DNA from: Acidobacteriota bacterium
GTDB taxonomy: Bacteria > Acidobacteriota > Terriglobia > UBA7540
Reading direction: 5' to 3'
Assembly (NCBI GenBank): GCA_021827245.1
Contig: JAKAWN010000254.1
Location: 1 to 9,807, forward strand
Length of the DNA: 9,807 bases
This document shows positions 1 through 7,000 of the stretch, in pieces. The notes beneath the pieces are model-generated. The model did not search any database and had not been told where the DNA came from. It saw nothing but the letters and a program-made list of their open reading frames with translations. Position 1 is the first letter of the stretch; every line of letters starts with the position of its first letter. The position numbers and the translations under genes were made by a program.

Positions 1-83
1 TCGGCATCATCTATCAGACACTCAAGAACAACTGGGTCTTCGAGGATTTTCCCAACTTTGTTTTGGCCAAGGCCAAAGCTTAA
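1..83 (+). CDS. C-terminal end of a probable IS110-type transposase (5' partial)
   Basis: The frame beginning at base 3 encodes 26 residues and then a TAA at 81-83; the rest of the gene lies off the left edge. The tail reads GIIYQTLKNNW followed by VFEDFPNFVLAKAKA. From memory, this pattern (I-I-Y-x-T-L-K-N-x-W-V-F-E-D-F-x-x-F) matches the extreme C terminus of a group of IS110-family transposases, which move insertion sequences with a DEDD-type catalytic domain and lack classical terminal inverted repeats. No catalytic residue is in view, so the family call rests on the tail alone. The 16-base palindrome at 62-77 falls inside this coding end. If the call is right, the IS end lies just downstream, before the small-gene run that starts at 133. 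The presence of a real coding tail is fairly likely; the family name is tentative. Confidence 0.5.
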   Translation, partial: GIIYQTLKNNWVFEDFPNFVLAKAKA

Positions 84-132
84 CAACGACTTCTGCTCGG
101 TTGGAGTAGACAAACATCATAGGAGATTCAAA

Positions 133-318
133 ATGAAGGAACCCGCTAAGAAAGAAAAGAAACCCCGTCCATTGAAACTCGAACCCACGCCCGAGAACGT
201 CGCACGCGTGAGGAAGGAATGCGAGGTTCGCGACTACCCCGTCAAGCTGATCATGCAAAAACTGAACTGCACCTATGTCAGCGCCGTGATCCTGGCACAC
301 GAGGCACAAAAGAAGTGA
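133..318 (+). CDS. Small basic protein of unknown function, 61 aa
   Basis: I do not recognise this gene. The ATG at 133 is chosen because AGGAG at 121-125 sits 7 bases upstream. An in-frame start further left would run through the preceding transposase tail and has no comparable site. The product has a very Lys/Pro-rich first third (KKEKKPRP), then a more ordinary part of about 40 residues (from PTPENVARVRKEC to HEAQKK) that could form two or three helices with Cys30 and Cys46. It has no signal peptide or membrane segment. It is the first of a same-strand run of small genes reaching 1504, with an 83-base gap to the next one. A short basic protein here could bind nucleic acid, but that is only inferred from charge. 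Confidence 0.6.
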   Translation: MKEPAKKEKKPRPLKLEPTPENVARVRKECEVRDYPVKLIMQKLNCTYVSAVILAHEAQKK

Positions 319-401
319 GGTCGAAACGACGTACCGGCAGACGATTGCTGGTGCGCCGTCCACGGTTTGATTACCGTGCTGATGAGACCAAGGAGGACGA
401 G

Positions 402-647
402 ATGCTTTACACCGGAATTACCCTGGCAAAACGCCAGCACGCAAGAGCGCACAGCGTGAAGATCGTCATTGACGCCTCAAGTCCAGGAGAGGCCCTGGAA
501 ATTTCGAATTCATTTTTACGTGAGCGGAACGCCGCGGCGAGATTCAATCCAGCCCTGGCGGTCTACAAGCCATTTGAGACCGCGCAGCAGTTCAAGTTTT
601 CAACCTCGCACCCGAACATAACGATCGACGACAGCTTGACCAAATAA
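402..647 (+). CDS. Small protein of unknown function, 81 aa
   Basis: The family is not recognised. The ATG at 402 has an excellent ribosome binding site, AGGAGG at 391-396, five bases upstream. The frame is open back to 219 and beyond, but that extension overlaps the 133-318 gene and lacks such a site, so 402 is the better start. The product has a beta-alpha look: an N-terminal half with a hydrophobic strand (SVKIVIDASS, about residues 18-27), then a helix containing EALEISNSFLRER, then a polar C-terminal third. No membrane segment or catalytic motif is visible. Its stop is 11 bases before the next gene, so the two are very probably co-transcribed and perhaps translationally linked. Confidence 0.65.
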   Translation: MLYTGITLAKRQHARAHSVKIVIDASSPGEALEISNSFLRERNAAARFNPALAVYKPFETAQQFKFSTSHPNITIDDSLTK

Positions 648-658
648 GGACCACGAGC

Positions 659-931
659 ATGCAGAAATTTCAACTTGGACAGATCGTAGCGACGCCGGCA
701 GCGCTGGCAGCGCTGACCGACGCCGAGGCGAATCCCCTGGAATATCTCCAGCGGCATGCCGCCGGTGACTGGGGCGAGATTAACGCTGAGGATCGGATGG
801 CGAATAACCGTGCACTTGAAAATGGCGAGCGCATCTTGAGCGCCTATTCTCTGCCCTCTGGCCAACGCATCTGGATCATCACGGAGTGGGACCGAAGCGC
901 GACAACGATCCTGTTGCCGGAAGAATATTAA
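659..931 (+). CDS. Conserved plasmid/ICE-type small protein, 90 aa
   Basis: This matches, from memory, a small protein family repeatedly found on plasmids and integrative elements and usually labelled hypothetical or 'plasmid-related'. The hallmarks present are an opening LGQIVATPAALAAL (residues 7-20), a middle GDWGEINAEDRMANNRAL where related proteins have GDWG(D/E)-x-x-x-EDR-x-x-N, then RILSAY (residues 59-64), and a closing segment with WIITEWDRSATTILLPEEY. Length and termini agree with the family, so the gene looks intact. The biochemical role is unknown to me. The ATG at 659 is preceded by AAGGA at 646-650, eight bases away. The gene follows the 81-aa gene after 11 bases. Its presence is the best sequence clue that the left part of the window derives from a mobile element. 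Confidence 0.85.
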   Translation: MQKFQLGQIVATPAALAALTDAEANPLEYLQRHAAGDWGEINAEDRMANNRALENGERILSAYSLPSGQRIWIITEWDRSATTILLPEEY

Positions 932-1061
932 TCGTCTAGGATGGGAACCGATAAATTGTTTTAAGATCATCACTCGCAGGAAGCGGTTGAGCATTAGTGG
1001 CACCGGACAGTTGCGGCGCGTTGGTACTTCAATCATTACATCAAATTAAAGGAGGGTGAGA

Positions 1062-1310
1062 ATGAGCTTACCGACGTATCGCAGCCAAAAGACGGTTAAC
1101 GCCTTTAAGATCAAGAAGGTTGAGTTGGCGTCCCACGGCGGGGCGCTACTTTACCCGGAGGAGGACGGCGTCCCGCACGTGGCGGTTGACGCCGCCTATG
1201 TCAAGCGTCACGACCCGAAGACCGGGGGCTACTACGTGCGCTACCCCGACGGGTACGAGTCCTGGTCGCCAGCCGAAGCCTTTGAGTCCGGGTTCACGCG
1301 CGTCGATTAA
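1062..1310 (+). CDS. Small phage/plasmid-type protein, 82 aa
   Basis: The ATG at 1062 is chosen over the in-frame GTG at 1056 because GGAGGG at 1051-1056 would be buried by the GTG but sits at ideal distance from the ATG. The N-terminal half is a short polypeptide with KIKKVELASHGG. The C-terminal half carries GGYYVRYPDGYESWSPAEAF (about residues 55-74), which resembles a segment common at the end of small phage and plasmid proteins of the type 'PGDY-x-V-x-Y-x-DGY-x-S-x-SP-x-x-AFE-x-G'. In those proteins the function is generally unassigned. There is no membrane segment or catalytic site. A 130-base gap separates it from the 90-aa gene. Its stop codon overlaps the next start (TAATG at 1308-1312). 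Confidence 0.75.
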   Translation: MSLPTYRSQKTVNAFKIKKVELASHGGALLYPEEDGVPHVAVDAAYVKRHDPKTGGYYVRYPDGYESWSPAEAFESGFTRVD

Positions 1311-1504
1311 TGAAGGCGATCTATGCCGAGAGGACGTGTTGTGTCGTGCCGCCGCGTGGGCGCTACCCGGTCAAGCTTTCACCGCGCAGGCTGGGCAGCA
1401 TGAACCTCGACAATGCGAGAGATTTTTGGCACGGTGAGAAGGACGGCGTTTTTCCCTGGGAGTCAGGGACGGTGGCATATCGGGAAATTACATGCCTGAG
1501 ATGA
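1310..1504 (+). CDS. Probable small protein, 64 aa, translationally coupled; 3' end may be frameshifted
   Basis: The ATG at 1310 shares one base with the stop of the preceding gene. No ribosome binding site of its own is visible, so expression would depend on translational coupling. The product is unrecognised. It looks protein-like in its middle (RGRYPVKLSPRRLG, then NLDNARDFWHGEKDGVFPW) and its codons mostly end in G or C like those of its neighbours. The last residues (REITCLR) look less natural. An overlapping frame from about 1471 to 1530 ends in a plausible tail (MPEMTDLQLEEY, ATG at 1492, stop 1528-1530), which hints at a one-base change that displaced the true C terminus. A short non-functional or over-called frame is the alternative. 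Confidence 0.45.
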   Translation: MKAIYAERTCCVVPPRGRYPVKLSPRRLGSMNLDNARDFWHGEKDGVFPWESGTVAYREITCLR

Positions 1505-1694
1505 CGGATTTGCAGCTGGAGGAATACTAATACACCCGATGCTCGACACTTGAGCCTCTCAATATCTCTGGGGCTGCCCATCACCCCGGGTGGTTCTATC
1601 CCCCTCTGATCATTCAAACTAAGACTCTTCGGTACGTAATTTGCGGCTGGTCCCGAGCTGGTATCTTCTGAGTTCAGCGTGCGTGAGACACCAA

Positions 1695-1916
1695 TTAGCG
1701 AAGCGGTTGAACAAGTTTCGCGGGTCTCACGTTCAGACCGTGGGCAAGCTTGACGATATTAAGCAAGCTCACATTCCGCTCACCGCGCTCTACGCCGCCG
1801 ATGTAGTTGCGATGTAGACCGGCCAGTTCTGCAAGTTTTTCCTGGGACAATTTTTGCTCTAGCCTCAGCTTGCGGAGATGGCTGCCAAGCGCAATTCGCG
1901 GATCGGGATGTTGCAC
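1695..1916 (-). CDS. XRE-family helix-turn-helix transcriptional regulator, 73 aa
   Basis: This is a single-domain DNA-binding protein of the Cro/CI (XRE, HTH_3) type. Residues 8-70 form the five-helix domain: [20 protein letters not shown] gives helices 1 and 2, and [17 protein letters not shown] gives the recognition helix with the classical ERG-x-RN turn, followed by [14 protein letters not shown]. The length is normal for stand-alone regulators of this sort. The start is GTG at 1916, the only reasonable initiation codon before the upstream in-frame stop; its ribosome binding site is poor. The gene is divergent from the membrane-protein gene at 1997, with 80 bases between them that contain an inverted repeat. 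Control of its own promoter and the neighbour is the natural inference. Partnership with the divergent gene, as in toxin-antitoxin or phage-repressor arrangements, is possible but not shown. Confidence 0.9.
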   Translation of the reverse strand: MQHPDPRIALGSHLRKLRLEQKLSQEKLAELAGLHRNYIGGVERGERNVSLLNIVKLAHGLNVRPAKLVQPLR

Positions 1917-1952
1917 CCTGCTATATTGAAAAGCCTGACCACGATGAGTCTA

Positions 1953-1967
1953 CACACGATAAGTGTG
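1953..1967. promoter_or_regulatory. Inverted repeat in divergent promoter region, candidate operator
   Basis: CACAC-GATAA-GTGTG is a perfect 5-base inverted repeat around a 5-base centre. It lies between the GTG of the XRE regulator (1916) and the ATG of the divergent gene (1997). Size and placement suit an XRE-type dimer site. A poor plus-strand promoter candidate (TTGAAA at 1926-1931, TCTACA at 1949-1954, 17-base spacing) would overlap it. Regulation is inferred; a 5-base arm can also arise by chance. Confidence 0.35.
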
Positions 1968-1996
1968 ATATCCTTGGCAAAATCTATTGCACCGCT

Positions 1997-2929
1997 ATGG
2001 CTATGACTAAGGCTTTAACGAAGATGTTTCTCGCGGAACTCGTACTGGTTGTTACCGTATACGCTAGTTTCCGATTCCTCGGTGGTTTTTCCTTCAGGAA
2101 AAGTGCCGTCCTTACTTTTGCTGCGTGGATTGTTTACGCAGTAGTTTACCGTGAGGCTTTGGCGATGAAGAAAGCGAGGCATGCCGAGAGGTCAATTCCC
2201 GCACTCGTTACACGCCGCCGGATTGAGAAGGTTTTTTCGCCTTTCAGGGTGTCTATCCAGCCCAATTGGTATGAGTTGCTGTCTGACTTCAAACTTATTC
2301 GGAGCGTAGAGGACTGGCATCGGGCTTTCGCGGAAGCCGGAAAGCTCCAAGCTTTGGAGGACCACATTTTTCGCAGGGGGCTCAATTTCACTGTGATTAG
2401 ACCACCTTCAGATAACGGGCTTGAGCCGGGATTAGTCTTTTGGGATGACCGCAAGCTGTTTCTCAGCCATGATGCGGAGCTTAGAGAAGTACTTATTAGG
2501 GATAACTCAGTGCCGTCGGTTAAAGAAATCCTGGGGAAGCATCCTATTTTCGATCATCCGAGATCCCCAAGTCCGGCGCTATTCTTCCGCTCATTCGGCG
2601 GGTACCAGATTGGCTTGGAGGTTGGACCAGAATGGTGGGAGGAGCTCTGCAAATGTGGACAAGCTGGCGAACTAGCTGAGACGGAGGCGGATGCAGATTA
2701 TCTGCTGTTTGGAAAAACCCGGCTAGTGATCGCTACGCTTCCCTACTCGGAGTTTGATGCGTATTACAAGAATCTCGGTGATAATCAGATGAATCGACAG
2801 GCAGAAGTGCTCGACAAGCAACTCGAAGCAAATGGCTGGACACGCAAAATTGAAGGGGACTCTGACATCCCAGATCCGTGGTCCCATCTTCAGCATAAAT
2901 ACTTCAAGGTTTCGCACCGACGCGTATAG
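1997..2929 (+). CDS. Two-helix membrane-anchored protein of unknown function, 310 aa
   Basis: I do not recognise this protein. Two hydrophobic segments, about residues 12-30 (LAELVLVVTVYASFRFLGG) and 36-52 (SAVLTFAAWIVYAVVY), are each flanked by basic residues (K5, K9; then KKARHAER and RRR from 58 to 75). This predicts a short hairpin in the inner membrane with both the N terminus and the large C-terminal part (residues 55-310) in the cytoplasm. The soluble part is rich in Trp and charged residues (WYELLSDF, VEDWHRAF, GPEWWEELC, DPWSHLQHKYF) and shows no catalytic motif I can name. The ATG at 1997 has no clear ribosome binding site. ATG at 2003 or 2024 are alternatives, and 2024 would still keep the first helix. 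The gene is divergent from the XRE regulator and converges on the small minus-strand genes. An effector, immunity or sensor role is possible only by analogy with regulator-adjacent membrane proteins. Confidence 0.75.
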   Translation: MAMTKALTKMFLAELVLVVTVYASFRFLGGFSFRKSAVLTFAAWIVYAVVYREALAMKKARHAERSIPALVTRRRIEKVFSPFRVSIQPNWYELLSDFKLIRSVEDWHRAFAEAGKLQALEDHIFRRGLNFTVIRPPSDNGLEPGLVFWDDRKLFLSHDAELREVLIRDNSVPSVKEILGKHPIFDHPRSPSPALFFRSFGGYQIGLEVGPEWWEELCKCGQAGELAETEADADYLLFGKTRLVIATLPYSEFDAYYKNLGDNQMNRQAEVLDKQLEANGWTRKIEGDSDIPDPWSHLQHKYFKVSHRRV

Positions 2930-3014
2930 CGATATTAAAGGTGTCGGAGGTCTGCTACCAAAACCCCAAAATACTCATGTGGTCAGGCTCTGGGTTCACC
3001 TTTTCCGTTTGGAT

Positions 3015-3287
3015 TTACTCCTTCTTAGGCCAAGACCGGTGTGCCGTCAGCGGCGGGTACTGAGCTTCGATTTCGGGTGCTTCCTTGATTATTCGCTTAG
3101 CCTCTTCGATGGTCATTCCCTGTTCACCTTCAGCTTTTAACCCCGAGTTGGCAATCGCGTTATCGGGCGGAATGTACGGTCTTCCTGTCAACCGCTCGAT
3201 GTAGTCCTTTCGGATCTTTTCCTGTTCCTCTGGCGAACGCTGTTGAAAACGCTTGATCAACTCGTCAGCGATCTCTTGTAGGGTCAT
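3015..3287 (-). CDS. Small charged protein of unknown function, 90 aa
   Basis: The family is unrecognised. The start at 3287 is supported by a strong GGAGGT five bases upstream on the minus strand, inside the end of the preceding gene. The product is highly charged and helix-prone: residues 1-34 (MTLQEIADELIKRFQQR then SPEEQEKIRKDYIERLTG) form one or two amphipathic helices, residues 35-55 form a Pro/Gly/Ala linker, and residues 56-74 (EQGMTIEEAKRIIKEAPEI) form another helix before a polar tail. It has no membrane segment and no catalytic motif. It overlaps the 135-aa gene by 23 bases, so the two form one translational unit. Its end faces the end of the 310-aa gene across an 85-base convergent spacer with no convincing terminator hairpin. 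Confidence 0.75.
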   Translation of the reverse strand: MTLQEIADELIKRFQQRSPEEQEKIRKDYIERLTGRPYIPPDNAIANSGLKAEGEQGMTIEEAKRIIKEAPEIEAQYPPLTAHRSWPKKE

Positions 3288-3672
3288 TTCTTACCTCCGA
3301 GTCATTTAGCCGTGCTCTCTTGCCGAGCCACTCGTCGGCCTCCCTGGGGTTGTTAAACTCCCTGGTCTTGACCCCACCATCTGGTTGATAGATATTGAAT
3401 TGCACGGCCCGATCAGCCGGTAGAGTGGCCAGCCGGTCCTGAACGCTCTTGGCGGCGGAGTCCTGAAAACTGAAGCCCGTCCAGTCGGGCGTCCTCGTCA
3501 CGCGCACATTACCATTTGCGATCGCCTTCTCGGTCGTTTCCCAGGTCACCGTGCCCCTGGGAACAAGCCCCAGACGGCGGGCGGCAGTGCGGTGATTCTC
3601 CGCAGGCGTGAGCGGCTCGAATTTTCCGGTCACCGTGATCCAACCGGCGGGCGGCGTTTGTTCCTCGGTCAT
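3265..3672 (-). CDS. Protein of unknown function, 135 aa
   Basis: The family is unrecognised. The ATG at 3672 follows an AAGGAAG sequence directly upstream on the minus strand, the usual purine-rich site though close to the start. The product is soluble and looks two-part. The N-terminal half has a Pro-rich opening (TPPAGWITVTGKFEPLTPAE) and a segment NHRTAARRLGLVPRGTVTWE. The C-terminal half has RTPDWTGFSFQDSAAKSVQD, then VQFNIYQPDGGVKTREF and NNPREADEWLGKRARL. The alternation of short strands and helices suggests a small alpha/beta fold. No catalytic residues stand out. It overlaps the following 90-aa gene by 23 bases. A 114-base gap separates it from the 44-aa frame upstream. It is on the same strand as the giant STAND gene but 361 bases beyond its stop, so a functional link is speculative. 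Confidence 0.7.
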   Translation of the reverse strand: MTEEQTPPAGWITVTGKFEPLTPAENHRTAARRLGLVPRGTVTWETTEKAIANGNVRVTRTPDWTGFSFQDSAAKSVQDRLATLPADRAVQFNIYQPDGGVKTREFNNPREADEWLGKRARLNDSEVRNDPTRDR

Positions 3673-3786
3673 CTTCCTTGTAGTGGCGATATCATAACAG
3701 GTTACATGCTTTTTCTTGGGGCGCTAGATTCTACCTGTGGGATCTCATCACTTTTGGGTCGGGGGCTGCCATTCCTCCGTAATCTG

Positions 3787-3921
3787 CTATTTACACTCCA
3801 CCAGCTTAGTGCGCCCGTGCTTACCGGTGCGCTGGACCCACAAATTAAGTTCCTCGCCACTAGCACGGACGTGCCACGTCTCCGGTCGCAGGAAACAGTC
3901 TCCGGTGGCAGCATAATCCAT
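3787..3921 (-). CDS. Probable very small protein, 44 aa
   Basis: This short frame sits in the 361-base gap between the giant STAND gene (ends 4034) and the 135-aa gene. The ATG at 3921 gives 44 residues: MDYAATGDCFLRPETWHVRA, then SGEELNLWVQRTGKHGRTK, then LVECK. The balance of Trp, acidic and basic residues and the strand-like pattern are what a real compact protein looks like; the overlapping minus-strand frame (3702-3929) is Ser/Arg-rich and looks like a shadow. A GGAG on the minus strand about 11 bases upstream of the ATG is a weak, distant ribosome site. The frame is open further upstream to a TAG, so a GTG start about 30 bases earlier is possible. The function is unknown. It could also be the remnant of a longer gene. 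Confidence 0.45.
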   Translation of the reverse strand: MDYAATGDCFLRPETWHVRASGEELNLWVQRTGKHGRTKLVECK

Positions 3922-4033
3922 GCGGTCAAATACTCCGCATATCACAACGTAAGAGAAATACCGGTTTGTCCGCGTCTTGGACCACTAGAGATTATGTTAT
4001 TCCTGAAGTGCAGGTTTCCAAGCAACTCCCAAT

Positions 4034-7000
4034 CTAATACCGAGATTCATGGAGATAATTAACACGGCCTTTGAAATACTCAAGATCAAGTGTCTTCGAG
4101 ATCGTGAGGGCCGCAACCGTATGCGTGAATTTGCCCGCTTCTCTGTATCCCTTCTTTTCGTATCGTTGGAGCGAAATCAGCATCAGCAAACTCTTATCGT
4201 AATCCTTCAGAATCCGCTTGAGGGATGTAGTGGAGCAGTAGAGTCGCCCGCCGGGATGAGGACCCCGGTCATCGTGCTGGCTTTCACGGCCCCATGCCTG
4301 TGCTTCCAAGGCTCGCTTTCCGCGTTTATCGAGCCAATAGCGACGAAAAGGATCATTTGTTTTGAGCGCCAAGGTGGAGATGAAATCGCGTGCTAAACGT
4401 GACCTTGAATTGGCGTAAGGCGTCCCAAATGGATCATGTTCATCGAGTCGCGTCTCTGCGGAGGCAGTAAAAACCCAAGGTATGTACTCCTTTTTGTTCC
4501 CTCTGGAATACTCGATATCGTCTTCGCTTTCGTGGTAAGCAGGGACCCATGCAAGCATCGGTTTTTCACGCATTAGCTTGCGAGCCAGTTTTCCGGCCTT
4601 CTGTGGAGGCACAAGGGCCGATGAAATATGAACCTCAATGTTGTCGGCTGAGTGCCAGGAACCTTGGACAACAACTTTCTTCCCTAGGCGAAGACTAAGG
4701 CCTGCGAGAGACAAGAGCTTGTCCCGGTCACCAGTAAGGCCAAGACCTCCCTTTGCCTTTTCAAGAAGAATTTGGAGCGTATCAAGCGGCGTTCTGTCTG
4801 TCCCGTCTGACAGCCAGAGCCCGTCCTCTCTGCTAAGAAGGTGGCGCCCGAGCCACATGCCCCAAGGATCATCTTCATGCAGCCAATGCTGCGTTACAGG
4901 GAAATTGTTGAGCAGTTTCCCTGCGACGAGAAACAGCGCGTGCCAGCCGAGTTGCTGTCCCCATGAATGATACCGTGTGGTCATTCCGTATGAGGAATGC
5001 CTGTACGGTTCCCAGCGTCCATCAGGATCGTACATGCTGGATACCTTCGGGTCGAGCTGGTGAACTACCTCTGAAATCATATCTGCAACTTCCCAGAGGG
5101 GCCTCCCGAAAACTTCACTCAAATTACTAACGGCGTATTTGTGAAAGTCGTAATCCAGACCAAACTCGAATTTTGGTTTCGGGGCTTGCGCAGGGCGGCT
5201 GTGGTAGAAACCACCGCCTTGTCTGACTCTTTCCTTTAATTGTGGGTGGGGGGACAAGTCGACGCAACGTAGCTGTTTAACAGTATCTTCCGGCAATACG
5301 AGGCTTCCCAAATCAATACAGGCAAGTAAGGCACGCGCGGAAAAATGCCGCATCAGTACATGAGGGTTTTCTGTGTCTGTAGCGATGGAGAGAAGGAGGT
5401 CCTTGTAACGGGCAATTTCATCGGGATGATCAAGTGCCATTCTTGCTGAAGCAATTAACAACCAAAGCCGTGCATGTAAGTAATAGAACGTCAACTCCCG
5501 CGCCTGGAACGGCCCGGCAGTTTCTTCAGTGAACTTGTCAACGAGGGCATCTACGACATTCCATCGTCGGAATCTGGCGAGACACCGGACGCTGTGGGCA
5601 GCACGCCATCTATCCTCGGCGTGGGGTGAGCCGAGCATGCGCCAGACCAGACTGGCAGAGATCATTTGAACATTATCTTCAGGGTAGAGTCCATCCTCCC
5701 AAGGTCCATCGGTAACGTTGTCCGCGAGCTTGGCCGCTTCGCTTGCAAGCAATCGTTTTAGAGCCTTTTGAGCCTGACCGTCATCTGCGTTTGAGGAAAT
5801 TAATGAAGCAATCGCAAGCCATATAGCGCCAGAGGCAGAGTTTTTGGGGCGTGCCAGTATTTTAACGAGTTCAAGTACCAGGTCGCCGATGGGCACGTCC
5901 GTGAGATCGGAAATCTCTCTTAGTTTGGATCTGCCGTAGTCTACAAGGTCGTCGGCATGAAGCAAAGTAAGCGGGATGGCCGCGTCCTTCAGCGTTTGGC
6001 GAAGCGCAGCTGAGGACATCCCCCATTTTTCCTTGCATTCCTTGAGTTCTTCGAGTTTCCAGTAAAAATTAAAATGTTCCAACTCACTTATGTTCCTGAC
6101 GTATTGTGTTCGGGAATCAAACGGAACTTTTCGCCGAAGTGAAGAAAAAAACTCTCCTTTCAATTTCCAGATGGAATCAATGCTGTTTAGTTCTTTGATT
6201 GCTGCCACAAGGGAGTCCTGATCAGTGGGGTCTGTGGCCGCTGAGAGGGCTTTAAGTGCAGCGTGCTTATTATCGAGCTGATCGTCATCATGTAAGCTCA
6301 GGCGCGCGTCCTCTTCTCCTGTGTAATTGAGGCGTATATTGGAGACCCTATTTACCTTGGCAAAGCGTCGTTGCGCTGCGGAAAGGTAAGCCGTCGTCTC
6401 AGATGATCTGCCGAAAGTCTGCTCTGCAAGAGAGGCAAGTGCCTGAACAGTCCCATGCATGGCAACCTCCGGGTTGTTGTCTTCAAACTGCTTGATGAGT
6501 TCAGAGATAACTTCTGGCCTGGCCGTTCCTCCCTTGGATTCAATCGCCTTTGCAAATTCGCTTGTGCCGTCATTCCAGTACTCGGCAGGGTCTGCCAGGC
6601 GGTTGAGAGCCAAGGCCAGTTCGGGCTCGATCTTTCCATCGTTCACAAGTGCTATCAGGTAGGGCAACAACGTATAGCTTAAACGAATCTTTGAGCGGTC
6701 ATCCCAACGGCTGAGTTTCGCGAGACCTCTAGGACCGGCTGCTTTAGATAAGCCTCTTGCAAACGCACCCCAAAAGAACTTTTCCGGCTCATCACCCATA
6801 TTGAGTTCACAAATATTGGTTAGCGTGTGGAAATCACGCTCTTCGAGCTCATTCCCCTTTATAGAGCTTGCGAACAGAAGTAGCTCGTTCGTGAACTCGT
6901 AGTCTCCTGATCCGATGGCATCCATTTGTTCAAGTCCATATCGAAAATACGCAGAAGCTTCATCAATGCTCGCCGGCAATATTGCCTTGCCGAGGCTGGC

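Noticed and set aside
62..77. Perfect palindrome TTTGGCC-AA-GGCCAAA
   Set aside because: It falls within the coding tail and results from the codons for the repeated Ala-Lys residues. The 2-base centre cannot form a normal hairpin and there is no T-run.
563..1036. A 157-residue minus-strand open frame antisense to the 90-aa gene
   Set aside because: The plus-strand 90-aa protein is a recognisable conserved family, so the opposite frame is a shadow rich in Arg and Cys.
1363..1617. An 84-residue minus-strand open frame
   Set aside because: It lies antisense to the 64-aa gene, has no ribosome site and low-quality composition; judged a shadow.
2930..3014. Possible bidirectional terminator between convergent genes (AAAGGTG at 2937 and CACCTTT at 2997, with inner AACCC/GGGTT)
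   Set aside because: The arms are short, the outer loop is over 50 bases and the inner and outer stems are offset by unequal spacing, so a stable terminator hairpin is not convincing.
3722..3781. Tiny minus-strand frame of 12 residues starting MAAPDPKV right after a GGAGGA sequence
   Set aside because: It is too short to support as a gene and the purine-rich site touches the ATG, which is too close for normal initiation.
3592..4062. A 156-residue plus-strand open frame across the gap at 3673-4033
   Set aside because: It overlaps the start of the 135-aa gene and the end of the STAND gene on the opposite strand, has no good ribosome site and reads like random sequence. The minus-strand 44-aa frame is more protein-like.
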